Assembly: GCA_031761405.1 (NCBI GenBank)
Contig: JASEVX010000008.1
Coordinates: forward strand, 42,813,269 to 42,877,268
Length of the DNA stretch: 64,000 nucleotides
Direction of reading: 5' to 3'
DNA from: Serripes groenlandicus
Lineage: Eukaryota; Mollusca; Bivalvia; Cardiida; Cardiidae
Below are positions 40,210 to 52,200 of the stretch, one piece after another; the first letter of the stretch is position 1, and each line of letters starts with the position of its first letter. The position numbers and the translations under genes were made by a program. A model generated the notes under the pieces. The model searched no databases. It was not told the origin of the DNA and saw only the letters and a list, made by a program, of their open reading frames with translations.

Positions 40210-43200
40210 GTAAGTAGGTACTTAGTATTTGAGCCCGTACATTGGAAAATGTCCGCAAACGTCAGCACTGTATCAATTACTTATCTTATCATGCGTGTTT
40301 ACAAATAGCACCTTTAGTACTTCCGCGAAATATATATATTGACATTATAAACCGCGTTAAACAGTGAAGGAAGGAGAAGAGAACTTGAACACAAAAACAT
40401 GCAAGAGTTTACGCTTCCGAAACACAACACTCTTTTCACGTTTATTTTTGAACAATTGAATTGCCAATAAATTTGCTATAAAACTATCCAAACGTATTAT
40501 TTAGTCAGATTTCTCTAGTAAGGTGGTCTTTCAAATTACGGAGTGGCCTTTACTGTTGTTTAAAGTTAAGAACATTGTGGTAGAAACATGTTTCTAAACG
40601 TTACGTCAATTTTTCAAAACAGCCCTAAAAACCAGTTTCTATATCCGTTTTTTTTGTATCGCGTACTAAGACTTTAAACGATCTTAGTAAAGGAAAGTAA
40701 AAGCACTTGACTGCAATTTCCGGGTTTCGCATTTGAAGGAAAACCAAAGCACTGTCACCGATGGAGACTCAGATGTACTTGTTTGTTTTGTGTTTAACGC
40801 CACTTTCAACTCTTTTGAAGATATATTTGTTCAAGAAGGTGTGTTATCTGAAGATTCAAGGTTTTAAGCAGCTGTATAACATGTTTGACAAGTAGACTCG
40901 ATTTATTTTTGTATTTTTGTTTGGTGTTTTTAACCTCTTTCAACAATTTCACAAATAATAGCAATTTCCCAGTTTAAATGAGTGGTCTGTTATACGGCTT
41001 AAAACTTTAAATACGTGTCTGTAAACAACCGGAATTTAGAGCACACTGCTGCTGGTATATGCTACGAAGCCACGGAAGAAGTACCGACGACGAAGCTAGG
41101 GGCAATACAGCGGTATTAAATCTGGAGGTCGAACAGTGGAAGAGACATTTCGCCCTGACGGCGGAAGGCAAATTACGACCCAATCGCAATATCGTGGAAA
41201 ATGTACAAGTCGGTAGTGGACACCCGGGGATAAATTTCGTCACGCCACTGGCTAAAGATATCGAATTGGCTAAATCCGAACTCAAAATGATGGCAAAGAG
41301 ACGACGAGTACAATTTGCGTATAAAAGTCGAAAGGACTTTTCAATGAGACCGCTCGGTATTCCGGGTTATTAGTGAGGTCATCGCAGTTCGTGTATATCG
41401 ATGTTAAAAATAATGTACATTATGCGTTTCTATCTGTATTTGATCTGTACGTTACGTATGTATATCAACTGTTTTATCTTTTTTTATACGTGTATACATG
41501 TATTTGAAATGTAAACTCGATAATAAAAGGTACTAAAAACAGGTTATTTATTTCTTTTGATTACGCCCCGGCCAATATAGAGCACCGGGGATAAGCGCTT
41601 TACAATAATGGCAATTCAATCAAAACGGGTAAACAGATATTGTCCAATAGACGTTGACGTTTAATACCGGTCATTAGAACGGATCCGGTTTGAAAACAAG
41701 TAAAGTGAATAAAGTCTTTGATACACCTTGCGGCCGGAAACAATTTTGGTTCGTAACGTCCTCCATAGTATCGAATTACCTTGTTTGAAACCAATAATCC
41801 AGCCACTTTAAATGATTCTGATACGGTCACCAAACTATTTTGGAAAATGTCACTGACCATCCGAGACGTTGAATGAGTCTAGCCTAACTGGTTGGCGTGG
41901 TCGCTTTAAAACTGACACGGTCCGACGGCATTCCCCGGGTTTTAAACAATATACCTTTCTGCACGGATCCACTTCCTCTTTGGGTTGCCAGAACTGACCA
42001 ACATCCACGCATGGATTGTTTTCCTTGACGGTGCAGTAGACGTTCCCGCCTTTAGATAGGAAGAGTGAGAGATCTGTGAGACAAATCGTTCTATGAGTCG
42101 AAAATAAATATTCCAGTTGCCTTCGCCGATGACCGCACCCAATTCCGTAAAGATTCGTAAATCTTTGGGCAGTCCAAATTCGTTTAAACACTGATTAAAC
42201 CATCCGATTCCTTGTTGTGGGATGTCGTTATAAGGTCCGATCCGTCCGCTACCAGCCAGAAAACATTTGCCATATTATTATAGCGCTTCCATACAAACTA
42301 CGTGGAAACCGTTGGCGTCGTCGTAGATCTTAACGTTTCCAGGTTTCCCTCTTGTTTCTTTGGCGAGATTTTTGAATTTACTCTTAGATTAAATGTCTTT
42401 CCACGGATTTTTCTTAGCTATTATTGCTAATAGTCCGTGGGATTTAACTGTGACACAGTTGACTTGATGTACTATACCGTGAATGTTACGAATATTCGTA
42501 ATATCATCACCAACAAACGACACTCCTCCAATATTTGAAAATTGAACCCTTTTTATGCCATATCGTTACCAAATCCGATGACTCACGGACGCGCGGAGAT
42601 AAATTTCATTTGACATACTTTTTATCGTTACTATAAATAACCGATCACGGTCGCGTGACGCGTATGAATCTCGAAGGGGGCGGGGCTTACGATGACGTCA
42701 GCTGTCAATCAATGGGGTCAAACCGACGCACCATTATGAAAACAATATTAGAACGAAAATGAGAAGGCGAGAAAAAGAAAGACAGAAATAAACGTTTTGC
42801 AACTTATTTACAAAGGATTTTAGAAGAAACTGAATATATGTAGAGATTGATCTGAACCTAGTATGCCTAGATGTTTTCAAAGTCGTCAGCAACAGATTTG
42901 TTGTATGTGGTTAAGAGTAAGTCAACATTTGCGAGCAATGCAGTATAATCTCGGGCACAAAGTTTGCTCCTCATCTGTCAAATATAAGCGTAAACTTTCT
43001 TTTCAACAGGTTTGCACGAATTTGTCAAAAGTCAAGAGTGATACCCAATTGCAGAAAGCCAATGGCAAAAGTGTTACAATTGTAACGTGTATGGAACACC
43101 TGGCCCCTAAACAATGTAAATCTGAAATGTTCTCCGTGCTCAGAAGTGAACTCTATGTTTCAAATAAGCCATTTCGATTCTAAATTTCGAGAATGAATTT

Positions 43201-46200
43201 GTTTTGAACATTGTTTTGAACAATCAGATACTTGAGCACAACTTCAAGGCACAGTGTAAATATTTATAGTTTTGGAGTCTGGTGGAACTTTGCTGAAATA
43301 CGCATACCTCTAAGGGTCTAATTGTTTCTTTTCTTTCAGAGTTACAAACTGTGAAAAGTTATGGTCAACATTTTCTGACGCATGGATCCGTAAAGACCCC
43401 CAAAACATAAGAGCAACAGATTACCTCCCCTTTCTGAATGCCGCTAAACAACAAAACATTGAAAAGGCAAGTCAATCATACTTTCTTAAAAATAATTATC
43501 TTTCTGCCAGCTGTTTAGTGAATTAGACTTACGTTAATGTGTTTATACTATTTCAGCGTCATTTTCTATATATATCGTTTACAAAACAGTCGTTGCTGTT
43601 GTTGTCATAAAACATGTGTTCTTACGACGAAAACGACGTCATGTTGAAGGTATGGCTCTTCCATTAGAGATCATCGCATGCTGAGGCATGGCGTTTGAAA
43701 ACATTTAAGACACAATTCAGTTTTGATATCCTCGTAGTAAAGGCGACTCTTCCATGTTGAAAATTGGACCACTCCAATACATTGTTCGTCCAACAGGAGT
43801 TTTGGTAAAATATAATGTCTAAGTGGCATACAATGAATATTAATTAGGAGAGACAGCTCGTTATGGCAGCGAAAGGGTTAAAGTCATCAGGCAAGCAAGT
43901 ATAGTGTTTTACCATATGTGTGTAGATAAGGAAAACATGTGCAAGAACAATGACGAACAATGAAAATATGGAAATGTTCAAAGCATTCTTTTAGCTATGA
44001 AATGTAGGAAAACTGTATGCCCAAAATTGTTTATCGTATTCAAAACACGCATTTGGGGTGGTGAGGCTGGTACATGTAGCCATATAGCTGATGATAACCA
44101 TAATAGTTTAGTAAGTTTTCTTTCTTTCCAGATCTTACTGTGGTCAGGAACCTATGATATTGCTCATGAATATTCACGTCACGTGTCATATTACGTCACG
44201 CTCGAAGACACCTTCCTTGGTTCTGTAGTGAACAATCTAACTTGGTGTGGTTATGAATGTTCAAACTGTCACGGTATCAATAACGCTTCATGTCCAGATA
44301 ATCTGAATACTGAGGCAAAAACCGCGTTTTGGGGAGGAGCATCGAAAACGGTATATTTATGGGTGTCTTTAGTCTTGTTTACTGTTGGCCATTTGTTTAT
44401 ACGTTACGCCTCGGTGAAAGTGTCCACATCAGGCGCGGAAGGTGGCGGGTTCTGTCCCCAGACTGGTCATTCCAAATACTTTTAAAATAAATGATAAGTC
44501 ATGACTTTCCCTCTTGCCGCCCAGGACTGTGTGGCTAATTTAACGACTGACTCGCTGGTGTCAGGATAAATAGACCAGTATAACTGGTAACTCACTCTAA
44601 AAGCGCCGTGACATTATTCAAACAAACAAACAAACGCACAAATAATTACCTAACATTAACATAAAGATTAAATTCCCAATTTGTAAAGAACTCAGGATGA
44701 ATTATATATTATTTTCGAATGGTATTGTCCATATCTGCCTATCTAATATTTTCGTTATGAAGCAGAACGATACTAAAGCAACACGTTTTCCATAGGGGCC
44801 GGGTGTTATTTATTACTTTTTGTACTATTGTTTTGTTGATGTACATATCACTATAATAAAATATTTACTTACCCACTTACTTGTTAACAAAAAAGGGTTG
44901 AAAATGAAAAGAAGCACGTACCTGTTCTATTTACACACCGTATACACTGACTATTCTTCTCCATCTTGAATGTATATACCACATTGGTATAGTTATATAA
45001 TAATTAATAAGATTGATTTATCGTTTTGTGTTTTACACCCTTTCAACAATTTTTCAATTCTATCACGGAGTTTTCTGGGTAAGCTTTCAGTACTACTGGA
45101 CAATTTATTATGACGTCAGCCAGTCAGTCGTTATGCTAAGCCCGCAAAATTGAGCGTTATGGAGGGCAGCCATACTTACAATTTCAAAGTCTTTGGTATG
45201 ACCTTTGATTACTAGAACAGAGTTTCTCAAATCATCTAACCAAGCTCTGGTCAGGCGTTATACTGTTTACTCCCCAAGTGTACTGTCGCCTTACTCTACT
45301 CGAATTACTTTTGAATATGACGTTATTCCCAAATAAAACACAACTTTAACATACACAGACAAGTCTCGTCAAGGGATGACCAAGTTGTATCACCATTAAA
45401 GCAAATAGCCTTTCAGTCATTAATTAATGAATTAATATCTTTACAGCACTGTGTTTGTTGTCAGGAATAAGAAGAGTGGTAGCGTGTGTAAGATTCGTTT
45501 CACATATAAGCAATTAAATGAATCTAGAGCAGACGACATTTTAAAACATTTTTGCAAAACGAAACATTGTTCATAATGAGCAATTTCCCCTTTTGCCAAA
45601 ATGTTTTCAACTATATTCAATAATCATTACTTTTATTTATTCATATTTTTCTTATTTACGCAAAGTCGTCTGCTCTAGATGTGTTGCACGTAGGAAACGG
45701 ATGTGTTTGGTTGTCAGGGTGATTTTTCTGTAAGATAACCATTTTCATCTTGCAGACGCACCTACAGTTAAACTTCTTTTGAGAACATTGTGGCAAAATG
45801 ACAGATTGCTCATGATGAGCAATTTCTCCCTTTTCCACAATGTTTACAACTCTATTTGGTAATCCTACTTTCATTTATAGAGATTTGTCATATTTCTGCA
45901 CGAGCAAAATGGTTTTTAGTCGTCTGCTGCATATTTAGAGGGCTTGGTGTGAAACGGTTGTTACTAAAAACCTATTTTGAAAACCTTGGTTTAGGGGCAA
46001 TTTTGACCCCTTTGTAAACAATGCAAATTTAGGTGCCATTGCTCAGAACGAGCAATGGCACCTAAATTTACAATGTTTACCAAGAAAAATGATTTAACGC
46101 TTATAAAGACTTTATGGCGAGGTGATTAACCTAGGTAAAAAAATACCAATTCTAGTTACAACCGTTTCACGCCAAGCCATCGATTTGTTGTATGTCAGAA

Positions 46201-49200
46201 ACGAATAAGAAAGTAGTCGTAGCTGCGTGAAATGACCGGTGTGAAGAAGACGCAACAAAAAACTGGTGTACATCGAGAATATAATCATCGTTTAATTCAT
46301 TTTAATTTTCAGTTTGCAAAATCTCTCAAAGAAAACGGATTCGTACAGCTTATGTTAAATGGCAGCAATCCACTAAGAACAGCCTTTGACCAAACTAGGT
46401 ATTTAGGCCATTTCATTTTGTGCTTATATCGTCTGTATAAATTGATAGGATAATTTCAGCTATCACTATACCGAATATGCACACTAGAAATATTTAGCAA
46501 AAGGTTTCAAGCTGATGTTGTTTGTGTGCCAATACGGCTATTATGAATGGAAATTAGGAAAGCGGAAGTTAATTTGATCGCCCTTGAACATGGTTTTGTG
46601 TCGAGTGCATTAACACTTCCTCTATAAAACGCTTTACTTATATCCGATTTGACATAGTGCCAAACCCCGACGTTGGAGCAAAGTACATTAGGTAAAGTAT
46701 GCTTAAAATGCATGTAGTCTTACTCGATGAAATCGAAAATTAAAGATAGTTTGAATTATTATAATTTCATGTATACGATCTTTTATAACATCTGATTTTT
46801 GTGGCCTATTTTTTAACCAAGCATTGAACAAAAGCTTGTGTAAGGCAATGGTACACTGGTAGAGCGTCAGCCTCTCGTACCAAAGATCCCGGGTTCGAAT
46901 CCCTTGATGAGCGGATTCTACCTTTGAGATTTTGTCCACACAAACGGCGCGAGTATTGCTTAACTCTTCCAGGAAGCAGTCATCGAGCTTGATTTATATA
47001 AGCTGCAAGCTTGTTTCGCAATCGATGTAAAATAAATAAGGTTAAACTAAACAACATCTATCATTTCAGTTTTGCAAGTTTTTATGAACTACCCAATCTA
47101 CCGAAGTCTTCGAGCATTCATACTATTCTGTTACATGATATAGACAGGAAACCAATGTAAGTATAGTCAAACTTGTTTTTCATGTAAGTAGCAACCCAGA
47201 GATGAGTCATAAATGAAATCAGAACACAGATTGATGCTTAATACAACTGAAATAAAGAAGTAAATGTTGTTTTGGTAAATATTCAAGTTGCTGTCGATAG
47301 AAATAGGCTGCTGAACTCTTTCAGCGCCAAAGGCAATATTGAGCGTTTTGCAAACAATACAGATTCAGGTGAGTCAGCTCGTAACGAGCTGTCTCACCTG
47401 AAATCTGCATTGTTTGGCTGTGAGTTATAAAAATATTTCAAAAATCCTATAACATGAAAATAGAGTCGTCCGAGTTTGAACATGGAAGAGTCTACTTTAA
47501 ACAATTCGGCGCTCAAAGGGTTAACAGAGGTGACCACTTATAGTCTACACACGTTTGACTTTTATAAAAGAGCCAATCCAAGCGAAGTCCGGCACTCTGA
47601 ACGTTTGGAATTAACTCTTTCAATGCTTATCTTTATTAAAAAGGACTTGCCCAGCATTATATTTGAATGAGTTCATATATAATAAAGGTATATAGAAATA
47701 AAAATATTAAAGAGATCTGCCAACATTATGGGGCCTGTTCAAATGTTGCTGATGACACTGGCTCAACAAAATATGTACCATCCGTTAAAGGGTTAATTGT
47801 AATTGCTTTCAACAATATACTATTATAATCGTTTATTAACCTCCTTACGTCCTCTTAAGGCAGAAATCAGCAGTGGCCCAGTGGATATCGTCGGGGATTT
47901 GGAACCTGGCGTCCCGGGTTCGATCCATAGTCGCAGCGCTGTGGTCATGATGGTTTGCCCTTGGACAAGGCTTATTTTCTAGCTCAGTACTGGTTTGTTT
48001 ACCCAGAGATCATGAATAAGTGAACTGTCGCCGTGATATAACTGAAATAATGTTGAAAACGGCATAAAGAATACAAACAAATAAAGAAACAAACAAATCC
48101 TCTGAAGGCTTCAATGATGATTTTGCAATCGATTGTCGAACATGGAATATCCTGATCTGACTGCGGGGCGATGCATACTGATCTGAGTATTTACTGATCG
48201 CATTTAATCGAAGGTTGGGTTTTCTTTGACATGGAATGTATTGTTTTAAAATTGTAAAACACTCATGTCCTTCTTTCGCAACTTTAGACAGCACGTTCAG
48301 TTCTATAATTTATGACGTTAAATGAGTCCATCAATGGGAAAAGGTACAAGGTGGCAATGTTGGTTAAGATCAGCTTGTACATCTGCTCAGTTTTATAATA
48401 ATTTATCTACACAAGCTGGCGGAATCTTCGAACAAGTTTTTATAAATTATATCTGAACAGTGAAAACCCTGATAACGTTGTGCGGATGCATACTCTGATC
48501 TGTATCTAATTGGTCTCAAAACACAAATTGTACATCTTCCCATTTAAAAACGCATTTGTTCACATGTTCAACTTTCCAAAAGTTATGCTTCTAAAATTGC
48601 ATTTGTTTTGCTTAGTTGTTTGTGTACATTTGGAGCCCAAGGCCACCCCAATAGTTAACCTTTACGCAGTGTTCTTTGGATTTTACTGATTCTCCTCAGG
48701 CTATTCATAATATATATATTGTTTATATTGTAGATTATATATTTGATATTAGAATAGATAATTATATATGTCCAAGTACGGATTAAAATGTTATGCTCCA
48801 GGTGGTCTTGGGTCTTCGCATAGACCATCTTTCATTGTTGTGTTCGTTGTTGGTTTGTTTAACTAATAATTATTTCGGGTATCCTGAAGACATGCCATAG
48901 AAAGTGTGGTTTTGTTGTATTTATTTAGTAATTCAGTCGGACATCGTCATGTCTTGTAGGTCCTTGGTGTATATTCAATATATTCAATATAATAAGTGTT
49001 GATTGATTGATTTGGCTTTTACGCCATTTTAACAATTGTTCAGTCATATCGCGATGCCCAGTGCACCTACTAAGGCTACAATATTAATAACAAGAGTTGC
49101 TGCAAGATGCAGCAATTGGATGTTAGCGCAGGAATCAGCATTTTATGGCTTAAGAAATACTGTTTGATTAGAAAAACACGAAACCCGCTATTAAATATAT

Positions 49201-52200
49201 GATATAAATATATAAATATATGATAACAATAGTTTTTAGTTAAATATGTAAAACGAAAACAAAAATACCTTTTCCCAACGTGTTGACCTCGATCTCCGAA
49301 AATTATTTTATGTCTGCAGATGCGCGTCCTTTTTTTCCCGTAATATATTCTTAAAATCGTAAAAGTTAGCACAATATCTTCGCATTATGAAAAGATTCCC
49401 ATTTGCCTGCTATTAAAAGCCCGTTGGCTCTCAGTGATATTACATATACTCCGCCTGGATGGGTGACCCGCGATGGCTTAAATCTGGTTCACGTTACACT
49501 ATGATTTTAATTTACATTTTAATTATAAAACAACTTCTCGGATATAAAAAGACTGGTTCACTAATCTTAATCTTCTATTGCAAACTCGAACGAGAACCAG
49601 TCTAGTGACAAACTTCTATAGAAATATCCGAGAGCTGACGATAAAAAACGGCGCATGTGCGATCAAGATGATTAACATGGCGCATGCGCAAGCCCATTGC
49701 ACCCGTGGTAGTCCTAAATACAACCAATACATACACTGGTACTGGTGCACCCGCGCAATAATAATAATAACAAATGGCTGCTTTTCCACATAGACTGCGG
49801 AAGACGAATGACGCTAGTCACTGTGACTTTTGTCAAACGTCGGAGATAAATGTTGGCCGAGCTGTGATATATAATGAGTGGAATATTGTTCGTTATTTGA
49901 ACGAAGGAATCGTAAGAAAGTACCTTTAAGATCTTGGATTGCTTAAAGCTTTACGTGTGCGTACAAGCCCCTGTTCGCTTATTGATTATATTCCGATGGT
50001 ACTCTCTCGTTGGTCTAGAGGTAGAGCGTCCGCGTCGGGTGCCGGAGGTCGCGGGTTCGATCCCTGACTTTAAAAATGGTAGTAATGGCTGCTCACCTTG
50101 GCGTTTAGGGTTGCGGGGTTAGCATTACGACTGACTGGCTGTTGTCAGGATAAATAAACCAGTAGTATTGGTAACTTGCCCAAGAAACTCCGCCGTGATA
50201 TAACTGAAACATTATTGAACGCGGCGTAAAACACACACAAAATCAATATTCCGATGGCTGATAGAAGTCTTCTTACACCAATTGGCTACACGTTGTCTAT
50301 GTGAAAAGGTAGCAGGTTGCCTGTGAGGAATGTTTAGAAGACCATTAAGCAGACGGTTGCCTGTGAGTATTGCTGAGAAAACCATTAAGGACATGGTTGA
50401 CTGAACAGCTGTGATATACATTTTAAAAAACGTGTTTAACTCTTTCAGCGCTGAATTGTTTAACATAGCCTCTTCTTTGTTAAAAATCGAGATTCTCCAT
50501 TTCTCGTATAAAACGAGTTTTGGAATATTTTGATAACTTAATGACAAACAATGCTAAATTCAGGTGAGTCAGCTCATAACGAATCAGTATTGTTTGCACA
50601 CACCTCAATATTGACATTGACGCTGAAAGAGTTAAAGCGGAGTTAACATCCAATTAATTAATCAATCATTTAAACAAACATCTCTCTCCTAATCCGGTGG
50701 TTCCAGTATTATATTTACTTCTAGTTATTTGGGAAAAGATTATATATGGATTTTGTGAAGAGTGTAGATCCAGATAAGTCTAATCATGAATCTTCATTGG
50801 TCACATATTATTGTCATGCATATGTTAGAAGTTTATGTCAACTTGCGTATATTCTGATGAGACGGAACAGATTTAAAGGCTTTATCTGAAATTACGCGTC
50901 TCAGAAACGTAACATTTTACCTGTTTGTTCATAGGCGGTGCTCATGTTTCATTTTTTCCTTATTTCAGAGAACACTGTGATACTGGATCGTTGGTAGTAC
51001 TGAAGGAAAAGCTGGAGAGTCTCAACTTTACATTTAAATGCAGTGAAAATCCAACGTAAGAACAATGTTTGTTTTGTCTCTTTTACTGGGGTTTTATCCC
51101 GTTTTTCAACATTATTTCAATTATATCACTGCGACAGTTTACTCATTTATGATCCCTGTGTAATTAAACAAGTACTAGGCTAGAAAATGAGCTTTCCCAG
51201 TGGATTGAACCCGGGACGGCCGGTTCCGAGTCCCCGACGTTAACCACTCGGCCACGGCGTAGTCCTTAAGATCCTTTGGTATTGCTCTACGAAAACCAAG
51301 CATAGAACATTCACGGCTAGTAAAGATCCGGATCAATATGCGAGTCTGCTCTGCATTATTCACGAAGAATTCGCATTAATGCTGTTAACCCTTTCCCATG
51401 TACAGCAAAGCAGTCGACCTTGAAAATATCTATGCAGAAAAAGGGGATATATATGTAGATAAAATTATAATTGTTTAATAGTGTAGATCATATTGTGACA
51501 TATTGGGAAATTGCTTATCAAGAGCAATTTTTCCTTTGTTTAACAATATTTTCAAAAGTCGTCTTCTGCAGAGGCACCATAAAGCGTCTGTATGTGGGAA
51601 AAGGGTTAAGCATCTTCTAACAGACATTGCATATCTTGGCGCAGATTGTATGAATGCGCAGACAGGTCTTTATCTACACCTATCATACATACGTTAAGGT
51701 TGGCTTTCCTGTAGTAGCTTCACTGTAATATTCTTGTGACACATGGTATAGATACAAACCACTGTTCCCTTCCGTATGGTTTTGAGTCGTGCCCTTGCAG
51801 CACTGGTAGTAGCGAAGCGGACTGTTAATCCAGGTGTGGTGAATTCGAACCCCTTAATTGACAAACCGCGTCGATACCGATTGCGTTACATGAGCTCAAC
51901 TACTCAGATGATGAATCATTGTGACAGAGGGTATAGATACCATCCATTTTTCCTTCGGTATGCTGTTAAGTCATGCCCAGCAGCACTGTCGTTGGCGACG
52001 AGGGCTGTTAATCCATGTGTGGTGAGTTCGAAACCCTTAATGGACAACCCGCGTTACTCCCGACTGAGATACAGGAGCTCGGCAATCTATATGTTGTATA
52101 ACTAGATGGCGACCAGAGAAGACTCCGATCAGCCTACGCAGGAGGACAACCTGATCTAGTTCGTCGCTTATCGTAAAGTCCCGAAGTTCTGGTTTAGTGC

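Larger units (their letters stand above)
41011..42730. mobile_element. virus- or Polinton-like insertion in gene B intron 1
   Basis: Three closely packed frames, the outer ones convergent with polyadenylation signals on opposite strands only about 20 bases apart (41522 and 41547). Arm A has no matching sequence: its alignment with B resumes at 42733 (17822 in A). No terminal repeats were found, so it may be a fragment. The combination of macro domain and TBP-like lobe suggests a DNA virus or virus-like transposon; identity is unknown. Confidence 0.45.

Noticed and set aside
46855..46915. Possible tRNA-Thr gene; also tRNA-like stretches at 4105-4185, 7869-7930, 12270-12340, 23775-23840, 50005-50065 and 52800-52880
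   Set aside because: A and B boxes are visible, but acceptor stems do not pair and several run into SINE bodies and tails. They are treated as SINE heads.
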